A DNA stretch of 64,000 bases from Ruminococcus sp. (GTDB lineage: Bacteria > Bacillota > Clostridia > Oscillospirales > Ruminococcaceae), in contig JAIDCY010000010.1 of the NCBI GenBank assembly GCA_029055625.1, forward strand, positions 1 through 64,000, read 5' to 3'. The notes beneath the pieces were generated by a model. It was not told the origin of the DNA. It did no database searches and was given only the letters and a program-made list of their open reading frames with translations. The position numbers and the translations under genes were made by a program. Shown here piece by piece: positions 41,815-50,565 of the stretch. Position 1 is the first letter of the stretch. The number at the start of each line of letters is the position of its first letter.

Positions 41815-44190
41815 TTATTTTCCGTAAATACGTGACGCAATATCAACGGTCTGTTTCGCATCTTTCGCATAGAAATCGGCGTGAATCTGTTCCGCATAAG
41901 ATGCAGTAAGTACCGCACCACCTACTACCGTTTTACAATCGGGATATTGTTTGTTTAAAAGTCTGATAGTTTCTTCCATAGCGGAAAGCGTTGTAGTCAT
42001 AAGGGCAGACAGTCCCACGAGTTTCACCTGATATTTTATAGCGGTATCAACTATCAGTTGAGGGGGTACGTCTTTTCCTAAGTCTATCACCTCGAAGCCG
42101 TAACTGTCAAGCAGTACTTTTACTATATTTTTCCCTATATCGTGTATATCGCCCTTGACCGTCGCAAGTACTACCTTTCCTTTAGATACGCTTGCAACGT
42201 TATTTTTTGACAGCTTTTCTTTCAGTACTTCGAAACAAGCCTGTGCTGAACTTGCGGTTAAAATAAGTTGCGGAAGAAAAATCTGACCTTTTTCAAATTT
42301 TTCGCCGACAGAATCGAGTGCAGGTATGAGGAAATTATTTATAATGTCCATAGGGTCAGTAGTTTCCGCAAGTTCTTTTACCGCTTTCAGAGCCTCATTT
42401 TTCAGACCGTTTTCTACACTATACACCAAATCTGGCGAATTTTTTTCTGTACTATTATTTACCGGAACTTTCGGAGCAGGTGTATTATTTCCGTACACGC
42501 TTATAAAATCGGCGGAATTTCTGTCTATACCGGCGAGAAGTCTGTAAGCCCGTACCGCACCTATGATTGAATCCACATTAGGATTTATTATAGGCAAATC
42601 GAGACCGCTATGCAGTGCCATAGTAAGAAAAGTACGTGTAATGAGTTCACGGTTAGGAAGTCCGAAAGATATATTTGATACGCCTAAAACAGTTCTTAAA
42701 CCTAACTCATTTTTCACACGGTTCAGGGCTTTAAGAGTTTCCATAACCGCATCCTGTTCAGCGGAGGCGGTAAGTGTCAGACAGTCTATGAAAACGTCTT
42801 CTTTCGGTATTCCGTAATCTGTCGCACGTTTAAGTATTTTTTCCGCTATCGCAAAACGTCCGTCAGCAGTTTTAGGTATGCCGTTTTTGTCGAGAGTAAG
42901 CCCTACTACTGACGCACCGTATTTTTTTACGAGTGGCAGAATTTTATCAAGTGATTCGTCTTCACCGTTTACCGAATTGACAATAGGTTTACCGTTATAT
43001 ATACGCAATCCGGCTTCCAGTACTTCGGGAATAGTGGAATCGAGTTGTAACGGCGTATCGCATACACTCTGTATAGCCTTTACGGTGGTAATCATCATTT
43101 CCTTTTCGTTGATGTCGGGAAGTCCTACATTTACGTCAAGAATTTCCGCACCGGCGTGTACCTGTTCTACTGCCTGACCTAAAATATAATCAATATCGTG
43201 ATTTATCAGTGCTTCCTTGAAACGTTTTTTTCCGGTAGGGTTTATTCGTTCGCCTATAACTCGTGGCTGATTTATCGTAACACAGTTTACCGCAGAACAC
43301 GCTACACTGATACGCTTTACAGGTCTTCTTATATTATCGACGGTTTCCAGTCTGTCAATCATTTTCCGGATATGTTCCGGAGTAGTACCGCAACAACCAC
43401 CGAAAATTTTAACACCTGCTCCGGCAAGTCTGACGTTACTTTCTGCGAAGTCTTCAGGATTTACGTTGAAACGGTTCGTCACAGGGTCAGGAAGTCCGGC
43501 GTTTGCCTTTGCGATTACCGGTAACGACGTAAGCGAGCATATTTTATCAAGTACAGGGAAAAGTTCGTCAGCACCGAGTGAACAGTTTACGCCTATAGCA
43601 TCCGCACCGAGACCCTCAAGTACCGCTACCATACATTCCGGCGATACTCCTGTAAAAGTACGCATATTTTCCTCAAAAGTCATAGTAACAAGTACGGGCT
43701 TGTCGGAATTTTCCTTGACGGCAAGCAATGCGGATTTAACTTCATATAAATCTGTCATGGTTTCAATGACTATCAAATCCGCCTCATTTCCGGCGATTAC
43801 GATTTCTTTGTATACGTCATAAGCCTCTTCAAATGAAAGAGTTCCGGAGGGTTCGAGCATCTGACCTAATGACCCCATATCCAACGCAACAAGAGACTTA
43901 CCATTTACCGCCTGTCTGGCATTGCGTATACCTGCTTTCACGACTTCCTCAACGCTGTATCCGGTATTTTCGAGTTTGAAACGGTTCGCCCCGAAAGTAT
44001 TGGCGTACACTATATCAGAACCGGCTTCCGCATACATACGGTGAATTTTCATTATCGCTTCCGGATTGGTTATGTTAAGTAATTCCGGTACGTGTTCGGT
44101 CTGTATGCCGTGCGATTGTAACATAGTTCCCATAGCACCATCAAGAAAAACGAATTTCCTTTTAAGTAACGCACTGAATTTATCGGACAT
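41815..44190 (-). CDS. metH: methionine synthase, cobalamin-dependent, short form
   Basis: A 791-residue MetH. Modules: homocysteine-binding barrel (about 1-300, with 'FLDGAMGTMLQ', zinc Cys in 'GVNCSLG' and 'GGCCGTTPEHI'), methyltetrahydrofolate-binding pterin domain (about 310-580, 'VIGERINPTGKK', 'DVNVGLPDINE'), cobalamin cap (about 590-670) and B12-binding Rossmann domain with 'GDIHDIGKNIV' (D-x-H-x-x-G). The SAM-binding reactivation domain of E. coli-type MetH is absent, as in Thermotoga and many Clostridia, so a separate activase is expected. ATG 44190 follows GAAAGGGG. Sits between pheA and prfB. Confidence 0.96.
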   Translation of the reverse strand: MSDKFSALLKRKFVFLDGAMGTMLQSHGIQTEHVPELLNITNPEAIMKIHRMYAEAGSDIVYANTFGANRFKLENTGYSVEEVVKAGIRNARQAVNGKSLVALDMGSLGQMLEPSGTLSFEEAYDVYKEIVIAGNEADLIVIETMTDLYEVKSALLAVKENSDKPVLVTMTFEENMRTFTGVSPECMVAVLEGLGADAIGVNCSLGADELFPVLDKICSLTSLPVIAKANAGLPDPVTNRFNVNPEDFAESNVRLAGAGVKIFGGCCGTTPEHIRKMIDRLETVDNIRRPVKRISVACSAVNCVTINQPRVIGERINPTGKKRFKEALINHDIDYILGQAVEQVHAGAEILDVNVGLPDINEKEMMITTVKAIQSVCDTPLQLDSTIPEVLEAGLRIYNGKPIVNSVNGEDESLDKILPLVKKYGASVVGLTLDKNGIPKTADGRFAIAEKILKRATDYGIPKEDVFIDCLTLTASAEQDAVMETLKALNRVKNELGLRTVLGVSNISFGLPNRELITRTFLTMALHSGLDLPIINPNVDSIIGAVRAYRLLAGIDRNSADFISVYGNNTPAPKVPVNNSTEKNSPDLVYSVENGLKNEALKAVKELAETTDPMDIINNFLIPALDSVGEKFEKGQIFLPQLILTASSAQACFEVLKEKLSKNNVASVSKGKVVLATVKGDIHDIGKNIVKVLLDSYGFEVIDLGKDVPPQLIVDTAIKYQVKLVGLSALMTTTLSAMEETIRLLNKQYPDCKTVVGGAVLTASYAEQIHADFYAKDAKQTVDIASRIYGK

Positions 44191-44206
44191 ATTTAAGTCA
44201 CCCCTT

Positions 44207-45322
44207 TCACTCGTTCCGGAAAGTACCGAGACAACGGAAATATTCCATATTTTCGGAAAGGTCATTCATTAACGCACGGACAGCAGGGTCATTAAGTCTG
44301 CCGTTGAAATCGAGATAGAACATAACGTCGAAACTGCCGTCACGGATAGGACGGTTTTCAATTCTGATAAGGTTCATGCCGTTTACGTAGAACTTAGTCA
44401 GCAGACGGTATAAACTTCCCTCCGTATGCGGAATCTGTATCATTATGGAAATTGTATCGGATGACGGCAATACTTGCAAATCACGTGAAATACATACAAA
44501 TTGAGTGCGGTTTACGGAACAGTCTGCAATATCGGTAGCGATAATATCCAGTCCGAGACGTTCCGCACAGTCGACGGAACATATTGACGCTATTTTATCG
44601 TCATTGTTGCTGACCATTTCCGCAGATGTCGCCGTATTGCTGTATGGTGCGGTTTTAAGACCGTTTTCAGTAATAAAGGCGTTGCATTGTGCTAATGCCT
44701 GAGGGTGCGAGTATACGCATTGTATATCATTTATTGACGTACCTTTTCTTACCGCCAGACAGTGATTTATTTCAACGCATACCTGTTTTACTATATATAC
44801 GCTGTACTTAGCCATTAAGTCGTAAGCACTGTCAATCATACCGGCGGTTGAATTTTTCAGCGGAATAACGCCGTAATCTATATCACCGGATTGAACCGCC
44901 TTGAAAACATCTTCAAAAGAGTTGTAGAAGATTGGTTTTTTATCGCCGAAAATCATTTTGACAGCTGTTTCCGAGTTCGCCCCGGAAGTCCCCTGACACC
45001 CTATTTTATCGGTACTTGCAAAATCGGGTGCATTAAAGGTATATTCTTCCGTATCGGGTAAAAGTTTTCTGTTCTGTAGAAGTTTGCTGATGTCCATAAT
45101 TGTAGTGAACAGTGCGGATGTACCGTTTTCAAGAGCAGGGTCACCGGTGAGACGTTTTATACGGTCTATTACCTGTTTTTCACGTCCACCCTGAAATACA
45201 GGCATATTGTTATTTTTTTTATACTCCGCAACACCTTTACATAATTCCATACGTTCCATGAAAAGAGAAAGTATTTTTTCATCCGTAATATCAATGCTGT
45301 TACGTAATTCGTTTAAATCCAT
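44207..45322 (-). CDS. pheA: bifunctional chorismate mutase / prephenate dehydratase
   Basis: A 371-residue P-protein of phenylalanine synthesis. The AroQ chorismate mutase domain (about 1-85) starts 'MDLNELRNSIDITDEKILSLFMERMELCKGVAEYK'. The prephenate dehydratase domain (about 105-280) has 'KNSTAGMID' and 'DCSVNRTQFVCI', where the usual TRF reads TQF but keeps the catalytic Thr. The C-terminal ACT domain (about 290-365) has 'ENRPIRDGSFDVMFYLDF', the phenylalanine-feedback region. ATG 45322 is set by GGAGG; the frame is open 14 codons upstream. First gene of the pheA-metH-prfB unit. Confidence 0.95.
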   Translation of the reverse strand: MDLNELRNSIDITDEKILSLFMERMELCKGVAEYKKNNNMPVFQGGREKQVIDRIKRLTGDPALENGTSALFTTIMDISKLLQNRKLLPDTEEYTFNAPDFASTDKIGCQGTSGANSETAVKMIFGDKKPIFYNSFEDVFKAVQSGDIDYGVIPLKNSTAGMIDSAYDLMAKYSVYIVKQVCVEINHCLAVRKGTSINDIQCVYSHPQALAQCNAFITENGLKTAPYSNTATSAEMVSNNDDKIASICSVDCAERLGLDIIATDIADCSVNRTQFVCISRDLQVLPSSDTISIMIQIPHTEGSLYRLLTKFYVNGMNLIRIENRPIRDGSFDVMFYLDFNGRLNDPAVRALMNDLSENMEYFRCLGTFRNE

Positions 45323-45367
45323 AATGTTATTACCTCCGGAAATTTCAAGATTTATCGCATACAATTC

Positions 45368-45396
45368 ATTATAACAGATTTTTTTGTAAAAATCAA
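45368..45396 (-). promoter_or_regulatory. promoter of pheA-metH-prfB
   Basis: On the minus strand TTGATT (45396-45391), 17 bp, TATAAT (45373-45368). It is 46 nt before the pheA ATG. Confidence 0.75.
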
Positions 45397-45415
45397 TAAA
45401 AAATATTTAAATATA

Positions 45416-45445
45416 TTGCAAAAAGTCGGGTCTGTATGGTATAAT
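45416..45445 (+). promoter_or_regulatory. promoter of ruvCAB
   Basis: TTGCAA (45416-45421), 18 bp, TATAAT (45440-45445), 65 nt before the ruvC start. No LexA-type GAAC-n4-GTTC box was seen. Confidence 0.7.
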
Positions 45446-45488
45446 AATAAGGTATCGTGAGGGATATATACAAGTATACAGACTTTTT
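45420..45488 (+). repeat. imperfect inverted repeat flanking the ruvC -10 box
   Basis: AAAAAGTC (45420-45427) and TCTGTAT (45431-45437) are matched in inverse by ATACAGACTTTTT (45476-45488), as one continuous arm against an arm interrupted by a few bases. The left arm is upstream of the start point, so the repeat acts on DNA rather than RNA if it acts at all. Confidence 0.4.
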
Positions 45489-45509
45489 AAACTTAAAGGA
45501 TAAAATAAT

Positions 45510-45995
45510 GTGAAAAAAATAAGAATATTAGGCATTGACCCAGGATATGCGATAGTAGGTTACGGCGTACTCGATTACGACGGTGTGAAGTTCAAACCGG
45601 TAGCATACGGTGCGATAATTACGGAGGCAGGCACTGAATTTACGGAACGTCTGCGGATAATCAGCGAGGATATGGATTATATTTTTGACAAATTCAGACC
45701 CGATTGTATGGCGGTAGAAAAACTTTATTTCACTACCAATCAGAAAACCGCTATCGACGTAGCACAGGCGAGAGGAGTTATAATATTGTCCGCTTCTAAA
45801 AAAGGCGTACCGGTAGCGGAGTATACACCGTTACAGGTAAAAATGTCGGTTACAGGGTACGGAAAAGCTGAAAAACATCAGATGATGGAGATGACACGTA
45901 ATCTTTTAGGACTTGCACGCATACCTAAGCCCGACGATACCGCCGACGCTCTGGCAGTAGCGATATGCCACGGTCATACGATACGGTGGGGATAA
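45510..45995 (+). CDS. ruvC: crossover junction endodeoxyribonuclease RuvC
   Basis: A 161-residue Holliday junction resolvase of RNase H fold. The acidic catalytic residues lie in 'ILGIDPGYAIVGYGVLDY' (first Asp, residue 10), 'DCMAVEKLYF' (Glu) and the C-terminal 'PKPDDTADALAVAICH' (two Asp). It cuts branched junctions presented by RuvAB. GTG start 45510 after AAAGGA. First of three adjacent ruv genes. Confidence 0.96.
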   Translation: MKKIRILGIDPGYAIVGYGVLDYDGVKFKPVAYGAIITEAGTEFTERLRIISEDMDYIFDKFRPDCMAVEKLYFTTNQKTAIDVAQARGVIILSASKKGVPVAEYTPLQVKMSVTGYGKAEKHQMMEMTRNLLGLARIPKPDDTADALAVAICHGHTIRWG

Positions 45996-46021
45996 TTTTG
46001 ATACATAAAGGAAGTTTTTTT

Positions 46022-46627
46022 ATGATATATAGTATTAAAGGTATACTTACGGTAAAAGATACAAATTTTGTAGTCATAGAGAGTAACGGAATCGGCTACG
46101 GTTGCCGGACTTCATATAATACCGTAAAACAACTTGGTGAAACCGGGAGCGAAGTTAAAGTATATACGCACATGACGGTCAGGGACGATAACATAGAACT
46201 TTATGGGTTTGCGACACAACAGGAATTAAATTGTTTCCGGTTGCTTATATCGGTATCAGGTGTCGGCGGAAAAGCCGGTACTTCCATATTATCCGATATA
46301 ACACCGGAAAATTTTGCTTTTCTTATTGCTTCAGATGACAGTAAAGCGTTTACCCGAACTAAGGGTATCGGTACTAAAACCGCACAACGTATCATACTGG
46401 AGCTGAAAGATAAAATTTCAGCGGAATCTTTTAACGAAAACAGCGTATCCGTACCGGCAGGCGTTACAGATGTTTCAGGTTCTGCGGTATCGGAGGCTAT
46501 GGAGGCGTTAATGGTACTCGGTTACTCGCAGGCGGAAATAGTACCATTTTTAAGAAAATGTGATACTACAGCGAGTACGCAGGAGATTATACGTGAAGTG
46601 CTCCGGCTTATGACGTCGAAAAGATAA
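46022..46627 (+). CDS. ruvA: Holliday junction DNA helicase subunit RuvA
   Basis: A 201-residue RuvA. The N-terminal OB fold is 'MIYSIKGILTVKDTNFVVIESNGIGYGCRTS...VYTHMTVRDDNIELYGFATQQELNCFRLLISVSGVGGK'-like. The two HhH motifs ('LISVSGVGGKAGTSIL' and 'RTKGIGTKTAQRIILELKDK') bind DNA, and a C-terminal UBA-like domain III ('EAMEALMVLGYSQAEIVPFL') contacts RuvB. ATG 46022 follows AAAGGAAG. It lies 26 nt after ruvC. Confidence 0.96.
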   Translation: MIYSIKGILTVKDTNFVVIESNGIGYGCRTSYNTVKQLGETGSEVKVYTHMTVRDDNIELYGFATQQELNCFRLLISVSGVGGKAGTSILSDITPENFAFLIASDDSKAFTRTKGIGTKTAQRIILELKDKISAESFNENSVSVPAGVTDVSGSAVSEAMEALMVLGYSQAEIVPFLRKCDTTASTQEIIREVLRLMTSKR

Positions 46628-46645
46628 CGGAAAGGAGATATACAA

Positions 46646-47668
46646 TTGATACAGACTGATGATATGGATTTTATCCCAAGGGTAGTGACACCGGAAAATA
46701 CCGGATATGATAGCGATATTGAAATAACACTCCGTCCGCAGACTTTGCACGAGTATATCGGACAGGATAAGGTAAAAGAGAATCTCGCCATATATATACA
46801 AGCCACCAAGTTACGTGGCGAACCTCTTGACCACGTACTGTTATATGGTCCGCCGGGCCTGGGAAAAACTACACTTTCCGCAATAATAGCACATGAATTA
46901 GGCGTTAATATGCGTATAACTACAGGTCCGGCAATCGAAAAACCTGGTGATTTAGTATCACTTCTGACAAGTCTTTCAGATAATGACGTGCTTTTCATTG
47001 ACGAGATACACAGACTGTCAAGAGCGGTCGAGGAAATATTATATCCTGCTCTCGAAGACAGGGTAATTGATATTATCATAGGAAAAGGTCCTTCCGCACG
47101 TTCAATCAGAATGGATTTGAAACCGTTCACACTGATAGGTGCTACTACACGTGCCGGGCAGTTATCCGCACCGTTGAGAGACCGTTTCGGAGTAATACAG
47201 CGTCTTGAACTGTATACTAAGGAGCAGTTGACGGATATAGTCCGCCGTAGTGCAATGATACTTGATATACCTTGTACCGCCGACGGAGCAGGCGAGATTG
47301 CAGGACGTTCACGAGGTACGCCACGTATCGCAAACAGACTGTTAAAGAGAGTAAGAGATTTTGCCGACGTTATGGGAAACGGTAAGATAGATAAGGATAT
47401 AGCATCAATCGCATTGAACCGGCTTGAAGTAGACGAACTGGGTCTCGATAGTCTTGACCGTCGTATGCTGGAGATGATTATAAAGGGTTACGGTGGCGGA
47501 CCTGTCGGACTTGAAACGCTTGCCTCTGCGATAGGTGAGGAAGCGGTTACGATTGAGGATGTATGCGAACCGTACCTTATGCAGTTAGGATTTCTCGGAC
47601 GTACACCACGTGGAAGATGTGCGACGAAACTTGCATACGAACACCTCGGATTTACTTATCAGCCATGA
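46646..47668 (+). CDS. ruvB: Holliday junction branch migration helicase RuvB
   Basis: A 340-residue AAA+ motor. '[23 protein letters not shown]' is the N-terminal signature; Walker A is '[11 protein letters not shown]' (about 70-77), Walker B '[12 protein letters not shown]', sensor 1 'IGATTRAG', Arg finger '[14 protein letters not shown]', and the C-terminal winged helix ends '...[21 protein letters not shown]'. TTG start after AAAGGAG. Its stop overlaps the next gene's ATG (ATGA). Confidence 0.97.
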   Translation: MIQTDDMDFIPRVVTPENTGYDSDIEITLRPQTLHEYIGQDKVKENLAIYIQATKLRGEPLDHVLLYGPPGLGKTTLSAIIAHELGVNMRITTGPAIEKPGDLVSLLTSLSDNDVLFIDEIHRLSRAVEEILYPALEDRVIDIIIGKGPSARSIRMDLKPFTLIGATTRAGQLSAPLRDRFGVIQRLELYTKEQLTDIVRRSAMILDIPCTADGAGEIAGRSRGTPRIANRLLKRVRDFADVMGNGKIDKDIASIALNRLEVDELGLDSLDRRMLEMIIKGYGGGPVGLETLASAIGEEAVTIEDVCEPYLMQLGFLGRTPRGRCATKLAYEHLGFTYQP

Positions 47669-48186
47669 TTACGGAAAAAAATTACAGATACAATAAAGGT
47701 ATCTATAAAAAATCATTTTATGGTAAAATGATAAACGGTCAGGGAATGGGATACGTTGCCGGAATGCGATACGGTATATGCAGTATGAGTTTCAACGGTT
47801 GCGAGGTTATAGCGGTACACAATGCACTTGTATATATGAAAAAAGCGTATCCAATACATGAGGTATCACGTTATATGGAGAGATTCCGTATGCTTGCCGG
47901 ATTTTTCGGCTGTAATCCGCACAGAATAGGCGATACACTCCGGCATTACGGGATAAAGTATAAAAAATCACGTCATATAGGAAAATCGGAAGTTTTTATA
48001 TTATCTTTCTGGACAGGTATGCCGTTTCTTTCTGCTATTCATACAGTTTTCTGTGTACGGAAAAATAACGTGATACAGATATATAACAGATACAATAACT
48101 ATCCGGACGTGAGTTACTGTATGGGTAATATGCAGATTGCATATGATAAACAAATTATAGCCGTATATTCTATAAAAGGAGTATAG
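47665..48186 (+). CDS. putative C39-like cysteine peptidase-fold protein, 173 aa
   Basis: Not firmly identified. The pattern '[21 protein letters not shown]' (Cys at about residue 46) followed much later by '[24 protein letters not shown]' (His at about 127, Asn/Asp-rich turn after it) has the Cys...His...Asn/Asp order of papain-like C39-type folds. There is no signal peptide, so it would act in the cytoplasm. The start overlaps the ruvB stop by 4 nt and lacks its own SD, so expression depends on ruvB translation. It precedes the degenerate phosphohexomutase by 4 nt. Confidence 0.6.
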   Translation: MITEKNYRYNKGIYKKSFYGKMINGQGMGYVAGMRYGICSMSFNGCEVIAVHNALVYMKKAYPIHEVSRYMERFRMLAGFFGCNPHRIGDTLRHYGIKYKKSRHIGKSEVFILSFWTGMPFLSAIHTVFCVRKNNVIQIYNRYNNYPDVSYCMGNMQIAYDKQIIAVYSIKGV

Positions 48187-48190
48187 CGAT

Positions 48191-49483
48191 ATGGAAATTT
48201 TTAACGGTGGATTGAAAATAGATTCTTCAGACCATATTTCAGCGGAAAAAATCGGACGTACTGTAGCGTGTATATTTTCACCGAAAACCAATAAAAATCC
48301 GCTTGTTGTGGTGGGGCACGACGGCGGAGCATCTGCCGTAAGTATATATGATTCAGTGTGTCGGGGTATAAGTTCAGCCGGAGTTGTTGCGGAAAAGTCG
48401 GGAATCCTTATACCACCGGCTGTTTCATATCTTACGTGTACGCATAATGCCGGAGCAGGTATTATGATTACATCTGACGCAGACGGTAAATACTGTGAAA
48501 TGCGACTTTATTCTGATAAGGGATTCAAAACCGGTCACGAGATACTGGAGGAGATAAAAAGAATCGTTACCGGTACGGCGGAAGAATTTTCAAGACGTAT
48601 CAGAACCGGTAAAGGTGGTGTGGTAGTCTGTGAGAACGCCGTTGAAGAGTATATCGGATTTATAAAAAGAACAATCCGGAACAGTTTTGAGGGTATGAAA
48701 ATAGCGGTAAGATGTCCGGATGGTAACGACGATATAGCGGTAAAAATTTTCCGTGAACTCGGTACGGAAGTACAGATTATGCCGGAAAATAATAATTATT
48801 TTACAGGTTCGGTGAGCTGTTGTTGTGGGTTTATATTCGGAAATCACTGTGAAAGCTGTACGGTGACTGACGAAAAAAATGTAACTCTCGATAATGACAG
48901 GCTTTCCGCTGTATTTGCAAAATTTTTTAAGGAAAATAATTTACTTAAAAATAATACGTTTGTAGTGACGTACAGGGCAGGATATGGATTTATGAGGTTT
49001 GCGGAGGAAAATGATATAACAGTTGTAACGGCTGGTTTCGACGAAAAAAGCGTCATAACGAAAATGATGACGGGGGGGTATAGTATCGGTACGGATAACA
49101 TGGGACGGATTATTTTTCCCGAAGAATTGCCGACCGGTGACGGATTTATTACAGCGGTTAAATTGTTGTCAATAATGAAGAGTAAGAATATGCCGTTAAG
49201 TGAGATTGCGGACATGAAACATTATTCACAGGTTACGCTTGAAGTTGATATACCGCCGGAGTTTCGGGAGATATGGAAAAATGATTGTGTGATAACTGAA
49301 CATATCGCAGATTATATACATCTTTTCGGTAACAGGGCGAAATTATCGGTACATGAAAACCCTGAAAAATCATCAATACGCATAACCGCCGAGGGTATGG
49401 ATTACAACGACATTAACGAGGCTGTAGGGAGTATAGCCGGAAAAATAAGGGAAAGAATTGCCTGGAAGGAGAATTTATTATGA
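48191..49483 (+). CDS. catalytically degenerate phosphohexomutase (GlmM/ManB-like) paralogue
   Basis: A 430-residue protein that follows the alpha-D-phosphohexomutase fold from end to end, but with each active-site motif altered. The phosphoserine loop, usually T/S-A-S-H-N-P after 'AGIMI', reads T94-S-D-A-D-G99. The magnesium loop D-G-D-x-D-R is G-N-H-C-E-S in 'CGFIFGNHCESCTVTDEKN'. The sugar loop G-E-x-S-G-H is T-D-N-M-G-R in 'GGYSIGTDNMGRIIFPEELPTGDGF'. The N-terminal FGTDGIRG is also missing. It therefore probably does not interconvert sugar phosphates, but may bind a ligand or partner. Its stop overlaps the methyltransferase start by 4 nt. Confidence 0.82.
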   Translation: MEIFNGGLKIDSSDHISAEKIGRTVACIFSPKTNKNPLVVVGHDGGASAVSIYDSVCRGISSAGVVAEKSGILIPPAVSYLTCTHNAGAGIMITSDADGKYCEMRLYSDKGFKTGHEILEEIKRIVTGTAEEFSRRIRTGKGGVVVCENAVEEYIGFIKRTIRNSFEGMKIAVRCPDGNDDIAVKIFRELGTEVQIMPENNNYFTGSVSCCCGFIFGNHCESCTVTDEKNVTLDNDRLSAVFAKFFKENNLLKNNTFVVTYRAGYGFMRFAEENDITVVTAGFDEKSVITKMMTGGYSIGTDNMGRIIFPEELPTGDGFITAVKLLSIMKSKNMPLSEIADMKHYSQVTLEVDIPPEFREIWKNDCVITEHIADYIHLFGNRAKLSVHENPEKSSIRITAEGMDYNDINEAVGSIAGKIRERIAWKENLL

Positions 49484-50343
49484 GAACTGCGGAAAACTGG
49501 AAAGATTACAGGATTATTGATACATCAGACGGTGAAAAACTTGAATTATGGGGAGGGATAAGCCTTGTGAGACCTGACCCACAGATAATATGGAAAACTG
49601 ACAGAAACAATCCATTATGGGATAGTGCGGACGGTCATTATCACCGGTCAAATTCAGGTGGCGGACAGTGGAATTTCAGACGGAAGTTACCGGAAGTATG
49701 GAAAATAGGATATAAAAATCTGCGGTTCAACATAAAGCCGACAGGGTTCAAACATACCGGACTTTTTCCGGAGCAGGCGGTAAACTGGGATTTCATGGCG
49801 GAAAAAATACGTACCGCCGGACGTGAGATAAACGTACTTAATCTGTTTGCGTATACCGGTGGTGCAACTCTTGCGTGTGCGGATGCTGGAGCTTCCGTTT
49901 GTCATGTGGATGCTTCAAAAGGTATGGTACAGTGGGCGAGGGAAAACGCCGGAATATCGGGACTTTCCGGTAAACCGATACGTTGGATAGTAGACGACTG
50001 CGAAAAATTCATAGCCCGTGAAATACGTCGGGGAAGACGTTATGATGCCGTTATAATGGATCCTCCGAGTTATGGAAGAGGACCATCCGGTGAGATATGG
50101 AAACTTGAAAACTCAATATATGATTTAGTAAAATTATGTTCCGGTGTACTTTCGGATAATCCGTTATTTTTCCTGATAAACAGTTATACAACAGGTTTGT
50201 CGCCGTCGGTGATGGGATACATAGCCGGTACGGTACTGACGGAAAAATTCGGGGGTAGTATATCTTTTGACGAGATAGGACTTCCGGTAGAATCCACCGG
50301 AATGACTTTACCGTGTGGTTCAACGGCGATATGGCAGAGGTGA
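49480..50343 (+). CDS. class I SAM-dependent methyltransferase, RlmI/RlmK-like
   Basis: A 287-residue methyltransferase of the 23S rRNA m5C (RlmI-like) type without a PUA domain. 'INVLNLFAYTGGATLACADAGASVCHVDASKGMVQWARENAG' is motif I plus the ribose-binding Asp. 'YDAVIMDPPSYGRGPSGEIWKLE' is motif IV (DPPSYG). The N-terminal domain ('LELWGGISLVRPDPQIIW') is the small barrel usually seen with this group. The target RNA cannot be assigned. Coupled by ATGA overlap to the pseudo-phosphohexomutase. Confidence 0.85.
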   Translation: MRTAENWKDYRIIDTSDGEKLELWGGISLVRPDPQIIWKTDRNNPLWDSADGHYHRSNSGGGQWNFRRKLPEVWKIGYKNLRFNIKPTGFKHTGLFPEQAVNWDFMAEKIRTAGREINVLNLFAYTGGATLACADAGASVCHVDASKGMVQWARENAGISGLSGKPIRWIVDDCEKFIAREIRRGRRYDAVIMDPPSYGRGPSGEIWKLENSIYDLVKLCSGVLSDNPLFFLINSYTTGLSPSVMGYIAGTVLTEKFGGSISFDEIGLPVESTGMTLPCGSTAIWQR

Positions 50344-50349
50344 TTTTAT

Positions 50350-50544
50350 ATGATAGAAAGTCTTATAGGAAAATTTATCGAAATATATAACATACAGGAT
50401 AAATTTATAGGTAGTGGTACAGTCATTGAAGTTGACGATAAGTGGTTAAAAATGGACTGTATCACAAATGACGACTATTCTGTTACAAGAATTATTAAAA
50501 TAGATATAATCGGGAGAATATCATATTGTGAGGAAGAATATTGA
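50350..50544 (+). CDS. small hypothetical protein with SH3/Sm-like barrel pattern, 64 aa
   Basis: A 64-residue protein of alternating short strands: 'LIGKFIEIYN', 'KFIGSGTVIEVDDKWLKMDC', 'TRIIKIDIIGRISYCEEE'. This pattern fits small beta-barrels found widely in Clostridia. No catalytic or metal motif. It starts after GAGGTGA, 6 nt after the methyltransferase gene, and is followed 21 nt later by ecfA1, so it lies in a long plus-strand series. Confidence 0.6.
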   Translation: MIESLIGKFIEIYNIQDKFIGSGTVIEVDDKWLKMDCITNDDYSVTRIIKIDIIGRISYCEEEY

Positions 50545-50565
50545 ATTATTCCGGAAAGGGTATAA

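Noticed and set aside
41793-41921. N-terminal extension of RF2 into metH
   Set aside because: The extra 43 codons overlap the conserved MetH C-terminus, lack an SD and do not match RF2.
46522-47130. 202-codon open frame on the minus strand opposite ruvA/ruvB
   Set aside because: It is antisense to the well-conserved ruvB coding region, has no SD or promoter, and its translation has no protein-like pattern.
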